Part shown: piece by piece, positions 18,590 to 27,074 of the stretch
Numbering within the stretch: the first letter of the stretch is position 1
Layout of the letters: every line of letters starts with the position of its first letter
Assembly (NCBI RefSeq): GCF_013407955.1
Contig: NZ_JACCBU010000001.1
Coordinates: forward strand, 806,001-870,000
Length of the DNA stretch: 64,000 nucleotides
Reading direction: 5' to 3'
DNA from: Microlunatus parietis
GTDB lineage: Bacteria > Actinomycetota > Actinomycetes > Propionibacteriales > Propionibacteriaceae
The notes under the pieces: generated by a model
Told to the model about the DNA's origin: nothing
What the model saw: the letters and a program-made list of their open reading frames with translations, nothing else
Databases searched by the model: none
Made by a program: the position numbers and the translations under genes

Positions 18590-19660
18590 ATGGAACCCCT
18601 GCTGAGCGTGACCGACCTCAAGGCGTACTACCGGACGGAGGCCTACGGCGTCTCCCGGACCGTCCGTGCGGTGGACGGGGTTTCGTTCGACCTGTATCCG
18701 AACGAGATCTACGGCCTCGCGGGCGAGTCGAGCTGCGGGAAGACCACGCTGATCAAGGTCATCTCGGGCAACATCAAGAACCCGCTCCGGGTGGTCGACG
18801 GCCAGGTGCGGTTCACGGCACCGGGAATCGACCGCGATCTGGCGACGATGACGACCGACGAACTGCGCAAGACGATGCGCTGGAAACGGATCTCGTACGT
18901 CATGCAGGGCTCGATGAGCGTACTGAATCCGGTCCGCCGGATCGTGCACACGTTCGCCGACATCGTCGCCACCCACCGGGGCCTCCGCGACCGGGCAGCG
19001 TTCCGCAAGGAGATGAGCGACCACCTCGCCCGGCTCGGACTCCCGTCCGAGGTGCTCCGGTCGTTCCCGCACCAGCTCTCCGGCGGCATGCGGCAACGCG
19101 TGGCGATCGCGCTGGCGACGATCTTCCAGCCGAACCTGATCATCGCGGACGAGCCGACGACGGCCCTCGACGTCGTGGTGCAGCGAGGCGTGCTGCAGCT
19201 GCTCAAGCAGATCCAGGCCGACAGCGGCAACACGGTCCTGCTGGTGACGCACGACATGGCGGTCCATGCCAACGTCGCGGACCGGGTCATGATCATGTAC
19301 GCCGGGCGGATCATGGAGGAGGGTCTGACCGAGACGATCTTCCAGGCGCCGCGGCATCCGTACACGAAACATCTGATCGGGTCGCTGCCCAAGATCGGGG
19401 AACGGACGGCTCGGCAGGGCCTGCCGGGCAGTCCACCGAACCTCTCCGACCCGCCGGCCGGCTGCCGCTTCCATCCCCGCTGCCCGGCGGCCATGGACGT
19501 GTGCCGGACGGTGGTCCCCGAGACGCTGCACCTCGTGAACCGGCACCGGGTGGCCTGTCACGCGGTGGCCCTGGAGGAAGGGCTCCCGGTGCCGGAGCCC
19601 GACCTCACGGCGGCCGGCGGCGGAGCGGCCGATCCGAACCGGACGGAGGATCTGCGGTGA
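18590..19660 (+). CDS. ABC importer ATPase, DppD/OppD type (first importer)
   Basis: This 356-residue ATPase has Walker [10 protein letters not shown] at residues 45-53 (a Ser-Cys variant of the usual GESGSGKS), signature LSGGMRQR, Walker [13 protein letters not shown] and the H-switch LLVTHDM. A C-terminal oligopeptide_HPY extension contains [15 protein letters not shown], whose cysteines match the Fe-S-like cluster seen in this subfamily. The stop overlaps the start of the partner ATPase by 4 bases. Confidence 0.94.
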   Translation: MEPLLSVTDLKAYYRTEAYGVSRTVRAVDGVSFDLYPNEIYGLAGESSCGKTTLIKVISGNIKNPLRVVDGQVRFTAPGIDRDLATMTTDELRKTMRWKRISYVMQGSMSVLNPVRRIVHTFADIVATHRGLRDRAAFRKEMSDHLARLGLPSEVLRSFPHQLSGGMRQRVAIALATIFQPNLIIADEPTTALDVVVQRGVLQLLKQIQADSGNTVLLVTHDMAVHANVADRVMIMYAGRIMEEGLTETIFQAPRHPYTKHLIGSLPKIGERTARQGLPGSPPNLSDPPAGCRFHPRCPAAMDVCRTVVPETLHLVNRHRVACHAVALEEGLPVPEPDLTAAGGGAADPNRTEDLR

Positions 19661-20703
19661 CCTCGGGTGCGGCCGAAGCGCCGCTGTTCGAACTGGACCG
19701 GGCCGTCGTCACGTTCCGGATCGGCTCGCTGCTGGCCGGGAGCCGGCTCGTCGCCGTCAACGACGTCTCGCTGCGCCTGGCCGCCGAGAAGCCGGAGATC
19801 TTCACGCTGGCCGGTGAGAGCGGCAGCGGAAAGACGACTCTGGCGCGCGTCCTGCTGGGTGATCAAGCACCGTCGGGCGGCGCAGTGAGATTCCAGGGCA
19901 CGCCGGTCGCGGAGGTGATCAGAGTTGGCGGCCACAAGGCCTTCATGGCGGAGGTCCAGCCCGTCTTCCAGAACCCGTTCGAGACGTTCAACCCGCTGCG
20001 CCACGTGCAGGAGTATCTGTTCGACACCGCCATCAATTTCAAGATCGCGAACAACCGCCAGCAGGCGGCCGAGCCGGTGGACGCCGCGCTGCGAACGGTC
20101 GGCCTCTCCCTCGCGGAGGTGCAGCAGCGCTACCCGCACGAGTTGTCCGGCGGGCAGTTGCAGCGGGTGTCGGTGGCCCGGGCGCTGATCCCGAACCCCA
20201 AGGTGATCGTCGCCGACGAGCCGGTCTCCATGGTCGACGCGTCGCTGCGGATGGAGATCGTCAACGTCTTCAAGCGGCTGCGGGACGAGGAGGGCGTCAC
20301 GGTCATCTACATCACCCATGACCTGGCGACCGCGTACTACGTCTCGGACCGGATCGCGATCATGCTGCGAGGGCACGTCGTCGAGTCGGGCCCGGTCGAG
20401 GAGGTTCTTGATCATCCCGCGCACCCGTACGCGCAGCTGCTCAAGGAGTCGATCCCGGAGCCCGTACCGGAGGACAAGGCCGCCTGGACGCAACAGATCA
20501 CCTTGGGCGCGACCGAGGCCCGCGAGTTCGGCCAGGTCGGCTGCAAGTTCGCCAACCGCTGCCCGCACGTGATGGAGCGGTGCCGGTCAACCAACCCGCC
20601 CGATTTCCCGGTCGGGAACCGGCTGGTCAAGTGCTTCCTGTACGACAACGCCGGTGGCAGCGTGACGGGCACGTTCACTGAGGAACGTGATCACGGAAGA
20701 TGA
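19657..20703 (+). CDS. ABC importer ATPase, DppF/OppF type (first importer)
   Basis: This 348-residue ATPase starts at GTG 19657, overlapping the previous stop. Walker A is GESGSGKTT, signature LSGGQLQR, Walker [18 protein letters not shown]-switch YITHDL. The C-terminal extension has [14 protein letters not shown], again a four-cysteine oligopeptide_HPY motif. The EPVSMVD/A form of Walker B is usual for the OppF partner in sugar-type systems. It ends the arabinoside operon. Confidence 0.94.
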   Translation: MTSGAAEAPLFELDRAVVTFRIGSLLAGSRLVAVNDVSLRLAAEKPEIFTLAGESGSGKTTLARVLLGDQAPSGGAVRFQGTPVAEVIRVGGHKAFMAEVQPVFQNPFETFNPLRHVQEYLFDTAINFKIANNRQQAAEPVDAALRTVGLSLAEVQQRYPHELSGGQLQRVSVARALIPNPKVIVADEPVSMVDASLRMEIVNVFKRLRDEEGVTVIYITHDLATAYYVSDRIAIMLRGHVVESGPVEEVLDHPAHPYAQLLKESIPEPVPEDKAAWTQQITLGATEAREFGQVGCKFANRCPHVMERCRSTNPPDFPVGNRLVKCFLYDNAGGSVTGTFTEERDHGR

Positions 20704-20727
20704 TCATGCCCTGCCGGCACGGGAACG

Positions 20728-20952
20728 TCAGTGACGAGCCGAGGCCCGGTCGACCACCTCGGTGGCAACGACGGTCAGCGGCCGTTGCTGATCACGGGAG
20801 AGGACGACCAGCCGGTCGAACGCGGCATCCATGGTGAGGCCGTGGGTCTCGGCCAGGACACCTTTGGCGTACTCGATCATTGCCCTCCCGTCCAGCGCCG
20901 CCCGCGTTCGGGCGGCGACCTCGGCCGGAGAGAGCGGCCAGTCGACGTTACA
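20728..20952 (-). pseudogene. Remnant of an ANTAR-domain (GAF-ANTAR type) RNA-binding antiterminator
   Basis: The minus-strand frame ending at 20728 reads WPLSPAEVAARTRAALDG followed by RAMIEYAKGVLAETHG and AFDRLVVLSRDQQRPL. This matches the C-terminal ANTAR core (IEQAKGVL....G.....AF..L...AR). Only about 75 residues are open and no start codon or sensory domain precedes it, because the frame runs into unrelated, interrupted sequence upstream. I therefore read it as the decayed 3' end of a GAF-ANTAR gene. The stretch 20953-21321 holds only short broken minus-strand frames with no recognised product. Confidence 0.6.
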
Positions 20953-21321
20953 CCTCGCGTGTGGGGAAGCCGCGAATCCAGGCCCGCCAGGTCGGGAGGT
21001 TCAGGTTGATCTTGTTCCGGCTCCGGTGTCGATCCGATCGTGCCGCCCATCGATCGCTGTGTCGGCACGGATCCGCTGCGGGGTCTGTCCGGGGCGCCAG
21101 CCGGCCCAGGCGGTGCGCGAGGTAGCTCTCCCAGTCGCCGGCGAGGACGGCGTTCAACGCCTCCTGGTCGCACACCACGCGTCGGTCGGCTCGCCGTACG
21201 GCCGCAGGCTCGCGCAGACGATGGTGTCCGCATCGCCCGGCTGTCCGAGGTCATGCCTCAGGTCAGAACGCGGATCGCCAGCGCGTCGCCGTCATGGTGA
21301 TCAAGGACGGAACGGAAAAGT

Positions 21322-21361
21322 CCGGCCCTCCAGTCCGGTTCCGAAGAGACTGGAGGGCCGG
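21322..21361 (-). terminator. Intrinsic terminator of the hsp20 gene
   Basis: A perfect 14-bp stem (CCGGCCCTCCAGTC / GACTGGAGGGCCGG) with a 12-base loop is followed, on the minus strand, by ACTTTTCC. It lies 37 bases past the stop codon of the Hsp20 gene. Confidence 0.85.
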
Positions 21362-21398
21362 CCTCCTTCCGGACGACGGCCGAAACCACGGCCCCGAA

Positions 21399-21827
21399 TC
21401 AGGCCGCGATCTCCTTCTGGTCCGAGCCTGCGCCGGTCGTGATCTCGATCTTGCGCGGCTTCGCCTTCTCCGCGATCGGGATCTTCACCTGCAGCACCCC
21501 ATGGGTGTAGCCCGCCTCGATCCGGTCCAGGTCGAGGTTGTCGCCCAAGATCAACTGGCGGCTGAAGACGCCCCGCGGACGCTCGGCCGCGATCTGCTCC
21601 GACGTGGTCTCCACCACCGGCCGCTCCGCCTTCACCGTCAACACGTTCCGCTCGACGTCCAGGTCGATCGTCGACGGATCGATGCCCGGCAGATCGAACT
21701 CGGCCCGGAACACGTCGCCGTCGCGCCAGGCATCCAACGGCATGAACACCGGCCTGGTCGCGGTACCCAGAAGCTGCTGGGTCAGCCGATCGAACTCACG
21801 GAACGGATCAGTGCGCATCAACATCAT
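21399..21827 (-). CDS. Small heat-shock protein, Hsp20/alpha-crystallin family
   Basis: This 142-residue cytoplasmic holdase chaperone starts at ATG 21827, which has GGGAGGTGAG ending 3 bases upstream. The alpha-crystallin domain runs from about residue 33 to 130 ([31 protein letters not shown] ... [20 protein letters not shown]), with the diagnostic GVLQVKIP strand. The N-terminal arm [20 protein letters not shown] is typical of actinobacterial Hsp20. Its promoter region is shared with a divergent DNA ligase gene, and an HspR-like regulator gene lies 1.3 kb away. Confidence 0.95.
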   Translation of the reverse strand: MMLMRTDPFREFDRLTQQLLGTATRPVFMPLDAWRDGDVFRAEFDLPGIDPSTIDLDVERNVLTVKAERPVVETTSEQIAAERPRGVFSRQLILGDNLDLDRIEAGYTHGVLQVKIPIAEKAKPRKIEITTGAGSDQKEIAA

Positions 21828-21842
21828 GGCCTCACCTCCCAA

Positions 21843-22039
21843 GTCACCGAACGCCTCACGTTGATGGATGACAGGGACACCTAATCTGTGTCATCACCAC
21901 AGATAATATCAACGTGTCACAGTGATTCAAGGCCGGATCGAGAGGAGACGACGAGTCCCGGGCGACAGAACGCGATCGCGCCGAGCGGCGTCTGACGTTC
22001 CCGCCCGGTGGGTACTTCGTCGAGACGGGAGGTGGCAAG
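21843..22039. promoter_or_regulatory. AT-rich divergent promoter region between hsp20 and the DNA ligase
   Basis: The section 21880-21930 is markedly AT-rich and contains repeated GTGTCA/TGTCAC and TGTG words (GTGTCATCACCACAG; ACGTGTCACAGTGA). On the minus strand TTGATA lies about 17 bases before ACAGAT, a plausible promoter for hsp20. The repeated TGTCA half-sites could bind a heat-shock repressor, possibly the MerR-like protein encoded at 23164. Motif assignment is inferred. Confidence 0.45.
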
Positions 22040-23032
22040 ATGACGGGACCAGGCAGGCCTTCACCCATGCTCGCCAAGCTGACCGACCGGCTTCCCGCTG
22101 GTCCGGGCTGGCTGTTCGAGCCGAAACTCGACGGCCTTCGATGTATCGCCACCGTCGGCGACACCGGATCGGTGTCACTCACGTCGAGACACGGTGCCGG
22201 CCTGACCCGGGCCTTCCCCGAGATCGCGGCCGCCGTGGCCGACACCGTACCCAGTGGTGCGATGATCGACGGCGAGATCGTGCACTGGTCGGCCGGTGGC
22301 CGGCTCGACTTCGAAGCACTCCAGCGACGACTGCTCCACCTCGCTCCGGTGCCGATCGAGGTGCACTCCGAACGCTGCCATTTCGTCGTGTTCGACGTCC
22401 TGCGCTCCCCTCAGGACGGCGATGTGACCGACTGGCCGCTGTCCCAGCGGCGGCAGCTGCTGCAGCAGTGGATCCCGCCCGGGCGACCGTCGGAGCTGAT
22501 GTTGGTGCTGCAGACCGCCGACGTGAACGTCGCGACGATCTGGACCCGCGCCCTGGCCGGGCTCGGCATCGACGGCATCATCGCCAAGCACGCCGGCAGC
22601 ACCTACCAGCCCGGCGTCCGCGGCTGGTGCAAGGTTCAGCGCTATGCCTCGACCGAGGTGATCATCGGCGGCGTCACCGGCAGTCTCAGCGAGCCGCTGC
22701 ACCTGATCGTCGGCCGCCGACACCCCGATGGCCGGCTCCACGTCACCGGCCGGACCGCCGAACTCTCCACGCCCGCGGCCCGACAGATCGCCGCCGTCGT
22801 CAAACCACCCTCGGGCCATCACCCCTGGCCCGCGGAGCTGCCGCTCGCCCTGCACGAGTACGAACCGAGCAGCTACCACCAGGTCGACCCGACCAGCGTG
22901 GTGGAGATCCGGTTCGACACTGCCCGCCGCAGCCGCGCCCGCGACTCCTGGCCCGGCCAGCTTCGCTTCCGGCGCCTCCGCCCCGATCTCACCCCCGCCG
23001 AGATCCCCGAAGGCCTCCGCCTCGAGGCATGA
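22040..23032 (+). CDS. ATP-dependent DNA ligase, LigC-like
   Basis: This 330-residue enzyme seals DNA nicks through a ligase-adenylate intermediate. The adenylated lysine is Lys29 in FEPKLDGLR (motif I). Later motifs are DGEIVHW (motif III), HFVVFDVL (IIIa), GIDGIIAKH (IV) and GWCKVQ (V). A C-terminal OB fold follows. No polymerase or nuclease domain is fused, so it is the stand-alone LigC type linked in mycobacteria to repair rather than replication. It is divergent from hsp20. Confidence 0.92.
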   Translation: MTGPGRPSPMLAKLTDRLPAGPGWLFEPKLDGLRCIATVGDTGSVSLTSRHGAGLTRAFPEIAAAVADTVPSGAMIDGEIVHWSAGGRLDFEALQRRLLHLAPVPIEVHSERCHFVVFDVLRSPQDGDVTDWPLSQRRQLLQQWIPPGRPSELMLVLQTADVNVATIWTRALAGLGIDGIIAKHAGSTYQPGVRGWCKVQRYASTEVIIGGVTGSLSEPLHLIVGRRHPDGRLHVTGRTAELSTPAARQIAAVVKPPSGHHPWPAELPLALHEYEPSSYHQVDPTSVVEIRFDTARRSRARDSWPGQLRFRRLRPDLTPAEIPEGLRLEA

Positions 23033-23163
23033 GGAGGGTCACCGGGCGCCTCGACGTACCCGAGCAGGGATCGATGCGCCTCTGACACCAAATCTATGGC
23101 GATCGAGAAGATTAGGATGGGTGGTGAACAAAGTTCGACCTGGACGCAGCAGTGGAGGCCAGC

Positions 23164-23469
23164 ATGAACCGCTACCGCACCACCGATCCTGACCGTGGTG
23201 TCTTCGGCATCACCGTCGCCGCCGAACTGAGCGGGACCGGAGCGCAGAACCTCCGCGCCTACGAACGTGCCGGACTGCTCCAACCCGACCGGACCGAAGG
23301 CGGCACCCGCCGCTACAGCCCCAACGACATCGACCGGCTCCGTCGGATCGCCGAGCTCATGACCGCCGGGCTGAATCTCGCCGGCGTCGCCATGGTCCTC
23401 GACCTCCAAGATCAAAACGACCGCCTCCGTCGCCAACTCGACCAGCAACGAGACGCCCCGGACCGGTAG
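23164..23469 (+). CDS. MerR-family regulator, HspR-like
   Basis: This 101-residue regulator starts at ATG 23164, chosen over GTG 23152 because GGAGG lies 5 bases before it. The MerR winged helix starts VFGITVAAELSGTGAQNLRAYERAGLLQPDRTEGGTRRYSPNDIDRLRRI, and the GGTRRYS wing is diagnostic. A short C-terminal coiled coil follows (LDLQDQNDRLRRQLDQQ). No ligand-binding domain is present, as in HspR. Its nearness to hsp20 suggests it controls the stress genes here. HspR proper is usually encoded with dnaK, so the name is by resemblance. Confidence 0.85.
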   Translation: MNRYRTTDPDRGVFGITVAAELSGTGAQNLRAYERAGLLQPDRTEGGTRRYSPNDIDRLRRIAELMTAGLNLAGVAMVLDLQDQNDRLRRQLDQQRDAPDR

Positions 23470-23639
23470 CGGCCGCCCGCCGATTCGGCTCTGCGCGGCG
23501 GCACGTGTGGTGGCGAGCATCTTGTCGAAGACGGCGGGCTTTCCTGTGGTTGGCCACGAGACCTCAGCCGATCTGGTCGTTGGCGCAGAATGCGCCGGCT
23601 CGAACTGCCAGCGGCGCAGCGTTTCTGGGCTGCGAGCTC

Positions 23640-23775
23640 CTAACGGTTCCGCGCGGAAGGCGCGCGGTGAGAGTCCGTACCGGGCTCGGAAGCGACGCGA
23701 GAAGGCGACCGGATCGCCGAAACTGCTGCGCGCGCCGGTTTCGGAGATCGACAGGTCGTCGTTGTCCAGGCTTCA
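23640..23775 (-). pseudogene. Remnant of an AraC-family regulator (second helix-turn-helix only)
   Basis: On the minus strand LDNDDLSISETGARSSFG is followed by DPVAFSRRFRARYGLSPRAFRAE. This matches the C-terminal AraC signature (LSISEIAARSGFGDPVAFSRRFRARYG.SPRAFR) almost perfectly, yet the frame upstream is unrelated and no start is available. It is the decayed 3' end of a GlxA/AraC gene. The rest of 23470-23834 holds no recognisable gene. Confidence 0.65.
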
Positions 23776-23834
23776 TGATCAAGAAGTCAGCCGGTGTCGG
23801 CCGTTCGGACCAAGACACTGGGCAGGAGTGATCG

Positions 23835-24398
23835 TCACTCCGCGATGTTTCGGCCACCCCGCGCGGACCACACCACGACGGCCGTGAGCGTGAGCCCGAT
23901 GACGGCGCTCAGGGCGGAGAATCCGAACTTCAGCCGTGACGCTGTGCCGTGGGCCATCGCCCACCAGTTCGGGAATCCGGCCGGATCGGTGAGCATCGCG
24001 AGCGAGAACGCGTTCTCGATCAGGTCGAAGGTCGGGCCCAGTGCGAACAGCGGCGCCCACCGGCGCATCGCCTCGGTCAGCCGCGGCTTCTGGCGCGCAC
24101 CGATGCCGGCGACCAGGTGCACCAAGCTGATCAAGGTCGCGGCCAGCGCAACCGCCCAGAGGAGATCGACCACTTCGGTCCGAATCAGCAGCAGCAGACG
24201 GGACCGTTCGGCGAGGTCGGCGTACCAGCCGCGCAACGTGGCCGCGTCGGTCTCCAACCCGTAGACCGCGAGCGCGACCGGCGCTTCGACCTGCCGATAG
24301 GTGGCCTGCAACCAGAGCTGCGCGGCGAGCGCGGCCGACGCGCACACCCCGAACCGGGCCGCTGCCCATCGGATCGGTCGGGCATGGCGTCGAGTCAT
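23835..24398 (-). CDS. Conserved-looking four-helix membrane protein of unknown function
   Basis: This 187-residue integral membrane protein has no name I can assign. Four hydrophobic segments are visible: AARFGVCASAALAAQLWLQ, VVDLLWAVALAATLISLVHLVAGI, a weaker one around LFALGPTFDLIENAFSL, and FGFSALSAVIGLTLTAVVVWS. Between the first two lies a 35-residue outside loop (YGLETDAATLRGWYADLAERS). FDLIENAFSL...WWAMAHGTASRLKF is distinctive and probably a family signature. The upstream region has a TGTTA...TAACA inverted repeat at about 24407-24423. Confidence 0.7.
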   Translation of the reverse strand: MTRRHARPIRWAAARFGVCASAALAAQLWLQATYRQVEAPVALAVYGLETDAATLRGWYADLAERSRLLLLIRTEVVDLLWAVALAATLISLVHLVAGIGARQKPRLTEAMRRWAPLFALGPTFDLIENAFSLAMLTDPAGFPNWWAMAHGTASRLKFGFSALSAVIGLTLTAVVVWSARGGRNIAE

Positions 24399-24499
24399 GC
24401 GGCTATGTTATGAGCATTAACATTGGCCGGCAACAGACGGGCCCGTAGCTACGGGGGCCACACAGCTCAGAATCGCTCTCAGACAAGATTTCCCGGCCG

Positions 24500-24692
24500 T
24501 CCGGGGCACCAACCGGCCGCCCAGCTGCCCGTACGGGCATCCTGGCTGCTCACAGCGCCGCCTGCGGGACTCCTGATCGGCGAGCAGGTCAAGCACTGCC
24601 GCAAGGATCAGCCGGCTGCCGGTGGTGTCGGCAGAGCCGACCGGTCTTGATCATCCAACGGATCTTGCGTGGTGACTGGCCAAGCAGCTCGG
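24500..24692 (-). pseudogene. Frameshifted remnant of an excisionase-like HTH gene
   Basis: The minus strand reads AELLGQSPRKIRWMIKTGRL and, one base out of frame, GSRLILAAVLDLLADQESRR. These match, in order, the 3' half of the intact gene at 27063-27683 (AELLGQTPRKIRWMIKTGRL; GRPILAAVLDPLADQKSRN). The nucleotide match includes 34 identical bases. This copy is frameshifted, lacks its 5' half, and abuts the truncated VOC gene. Confidence 0.75.
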
Positions 24693-24820
24693 CGCGGTCC
24701 CACGTCGAACTCCCAACCGAAAAACGCGCCGTAGAAGGTCATCGCGCGGTCGAGATCCGGGATGCCCAGGTCGATCCAGGTCGGTGTGCCGGCCGGCTGC
24801 TTGGTGGTCAGCTCGCTCAT
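24608..24820 (-). pseudogene. Truncated VOC (glyoxalase-like) gene fused to the HTH remnant
   Basis: The first about 40 residues (MSELTTKQPAGTPTWIDLGIPD then LDRAMTFYGAFFGWEFDVG) are the N-terminal strand-helix unit of a VOC/glyoxalase protein. At about 24692 the sequence switches to the HTH-gene remnant read out of frame, and stops at 24608. A full VOC protein would need about 110 more residues and both metal-ligand strands, so this copy cannot be active. AGGAGAGACA precedes the ATG, showing the start was once real. Confidence 0.75.
24641..24674. repeat. Direct repeat, left copy (34 bp identical to 27271-27304)
   Basis: The 34 bases from CCGGTCTTGATCATCCAACG onward are identical to 27271-27304, and similarity continues for about 200 bases to the left. 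The two copies, in the same orientation, flank the MFS and HxlR genes. Confidence 0.85.
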
Positions 24821-24949
24821 TGTCTCTCCTTGTTCGTGTCCCCATCTTGTCCCCGTCGCGCCCTTGTCGCTTCGGCAAGTAGCTCAACTGGAGGTGCCGA
24901 CTGAGCGGCTGCTGCGTTCCAGGGCTGGGAGCCTGGGGCCTGCACCCGA

Positions 24950-26296
24950 TCACCTGGTGATCGCCGATCCACCGGAACCCGCCACGGGCTCTTCCGGACC
25001 CGATTCGGGATCCTTCGGTGTGCCGTTGTCGTCTGATGCCGGATTTGGTGCGCGGGCAGCAGCCAGCGCTGCGCGTCCGGACGGCAGCATGATGGCGATC
25101 GTCATCACCACGACCCCGACCGCACCAGTCGTGATCAAGAGGCTCTCGATGCTGATGATGTCCGCCAGCGGCCCGAACACGGCCATGCCGACCGGTGTGC
25201 CCAGTGCCATCACGATTGCGACATAACTGAACACTCGACCGTGCTGCCCCGGCTCGACGGTCTCTTGGATCAGCGTCATGAACGGCGTCGAGAACAACGG
25301 CACCAGCAGGCCAAGGGTAAACATGAACCCGTAGAAGACCCACAGATTCGGGGCAAAGCCCAGCAGCGTGATGAAGATTGCGAGGCCGTACGTGGCAAAC
25401 AGGATCAAACCGATCCGGCTCCGTTTCGCGAGAATGGTTGCCACCAAGACACCGCCGAGCATCATGCCGACACTGAAGGCGATCTGCAGCACAGCCAGCA
25501 TCCATGTCTCGGAACCGAAACTGCGGGCGACCAACAGCGGGGTGATGGAGCCGGGCGCTCCGGTCAGCAGGAACATGATCGCGAACACACCCACCAGCCA
25601 GCGGACGATCCCCCGCGACCAGATGCACCGCATTCCCTCCACCAGATCCTGGCGGTAGCTGGTCGCGGCCTGCGACACCCGGGTCAGTGTGGGGACGCGG
25701 ACCAGGGCGAGGAACCCAATCCCGATCACCGCTGTGACCACGTCGAGGAAGAAGACCGGCACGATACCGGCCAAGGCGTAGATCGCCGCCGCGGCCGCCG
25801 GTGCCGCCAGCCCCATGATCGACTGGATGGTCTGGAACACCCCGTTCACCCGCATCAGCTGATCGGGTGGCACGATCTGCGGGATCATCGCCTGCACGGT
25901 CGGCGTCTGTACGCCGGCACCGAGCGATCGTATGCCGACCGCGAGCAGGATGAGCCACAGATCGGTGATGCCGTTCAGCATCAACAGCGCCAGCATCAAC
26001 GTGGCAGCGGCGATCCCGGCGTCGGCCGCCATCACCAGCCTCCGTCGATTGATCCGATCGGCCAGAACGCCGCCGAAGATCGACACCACCCCCTGCGGCG
26101 CGAATGCCGCGATCACGAAGAGGGCGACGGCCAGACCGGAGCGAGTCTCCAGTGTCACGTACCACATCACGGCGAACTGCACGATCATCGAGCCGAACAG
26201 CGACACCGTCTGTCCGGTCAGGAACAGCGCGACGTTACGCCGCCACGGTTCGGGCACCACTGGTGCGGCAGTCCCGGTCAGGTTCTCCTCGGTCAT
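24950..26296 (-). CDS. MFS exporter, DHA3/MefA-like
   Basis: This 448-residue exporter starts at ATG 26296, with GGGGAG 5 bases upstream. Helix 1 is LFLTGQTVSLFGSMIVQFAVMWYVTLET, and loop 2-3 is FGGVLADRINRRRLVMAADA, the DHA3 pattern shared with macrolide exporters. The middle motif QAMIPQIVPPDQLMRVNGVFQTIQSIMGLAAPAAAA is also characteristic. The C-terminus is a long hydrophilic tail. It is divergent from an HxlR-type regulator across a palindromic intergenic region, suggesting inducible efflux. Confidence 0.9.
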   Translation of the reverse strand: MTEENLTGTAAPVVPEPWRRNVALFLTGQTVSLFGSMIVQFAVMWYVTLETRSGLAVALFVIAAFAPQGVVSIFGGVLADRINRRRLVMAADAGIAAATLMLALLMLNGITDLWLILLAVGIRSLGAGVQTPTVQAMIPQIVPPDQLMRVNGVFQTIQSIMGLAAPAAAAAIYALAGIVPVFFLDVVTAVIGIGFLALVRVPTLTRVSQAATSYRQDLVEGMRCIWSRGIVRWLVGVFAIMFLLTGAPGSITPLLVARSFGSETWMLAVLQIAFSVGMMLGGVLVATILAKRSRIGLILFATYGLAIFITLLGFAPNLWVFYGFMFTLGLLVPLFSTPFMTLIQETVEPGQHGRVFSYVAIVMALGTPVGMAVFGPLADIISIESLLITTGAVGVVVMTIAIMLPSGRAALAAARAPNPASDDNGTPKDPESGPEEPVAGSGGSAITR

Positions 26297-26329
26297 GATC
26301 TCCCCGCCTCGTTCCGCCCGCACTATTTG

Positions 26330-26354
26330 GTGCTAACGTAGCACTTCTTAGTGC
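26330..26354. promoter_or_regulatory. Palindromic operator between the MFS and HxlR genes
   Basis: GTGCTA-ACG-TAGCAC (26330-26344) is perfect, and overlaps a second inverted pair GCAC-TTCTTA-GTGC (26341-26354). The region from 26321 to 26368 (CACTATTTGG ... CACAATAG) is AT-rich and contains the AGTGCT half-site again. Such overlapping sites suit an HxlR dimer acting on both divergent promoters. Confidence 0.6.
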
Positions 26355-26384
26355 TCACAATAGACTCTGATTGTGGAGGTGTCC

Positions 26385-27074
26385 ATGCGCGGCGAACGCA
26401 GCTACGACGATCCGTGTGGTATCGCGCGGGCGCTCGACCTGGTGGGTGAACGCTGGGCGCTGCTCTTGGTCCGAGAGCTCGTCTTCGGCCCCAAACGCTT
26501 CACCGATGTTCGCCGGGGTCTGCCCGGGGCCAGCCAGAACGTCCTCGCGCAACGGCTCCGCGAGCTGCAGCGAGACGGCATCGTGGAACAGATCCGACTC
26601 GGGCCGCCCGCCGCCACCCGGGCATACCGCCTGACCGAGCGTGGCCACGGCCTCGAACCGATCCTTCTGGAGTTGGCCCGCTGGGGCAGTGACCTGCCGA
26701 TCACATCCGGCGCGGAATTGAGCACCGACGCATTGATGTTCGCACTCCGCGCGACCTACCAGCCACGGACTCGCTCGACTCGACGTGTCGAGTACGAACT
26801 CCAGCTCGAGCCGGACCGGTTCCGAGTTGTCCTGGACGGTCCGGAGATCCAGGTCGCCCGCGCCGCCGCGGTCCTGCCGGACGCGGTGATCACCACCAGC
26901 CCACCGATCCTGCGCGACCTGATCTATACCGGACGCCCGCTGGACCAGGCCATCGACGACAACCTGATCATGATCGAAGGCAACCGGAGGGCCATCGTCC
27001 GGCTGATCGGCTCGTTCCGGCAGCCCCCACCACCGATCGATCCCGACGCCAGCACGCCACCCTCATCCGAATGA
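26385..27074 (+). CDS. HxlR-family winged-helix regulator with SCP2-like C-terminal domain
   Basis: This 229-residue regulator starts at ATG 26385, chosen because GGAGGTG ends 3-4 bases upstream. The HxlR domain covers residues about 4-95: YDDPCGIARALDLVGERWALLLVRELVFGPKRFTDVRRGLPGASQNVLAQRLRELQRDGIV, where CGIARALDLVGERW and FTDVRRGLPG are diagnostic. The C-terminal 110 residues look like the sterol-carrier-type domain found in the longer HxlR proteins (RFRVVLDGPEIQVARAAAVLPDAVITTSPPILRDLIYTGRPLDQAI) and may bind a ligand. The target is probably the divergent MFS gene. Confidence 0.88.
   Translation: MRGERSYDDPCGIARALDLVGERWALLLVRELVFGPKRFTDVRRGLPGASQNVLAQRLRELQRDGIVEQIRLGPPAATRAYRLTERGHGLEPILLELARWGSDLPITSGAELSTDALMFALRATYQPRTRSTRRVEYELQLEPDRFRVVLDGPEIQVARAAAVLPDAVITTSPPILRDLIYTGRPLDQAIDDNLIMIEGNRRAIVRLIGSFRQPPPPIDPDASTPPSSE

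Noticed and set aside
20948..21178. A 76-codon minus-strand frame (MVCDQEALNAVLAGDWESYL...)
   Set aside because: It starts plausibly but has no family I recognise, and overlaps the decayed ANTAR region in another frame; possibly part of the same remnant.
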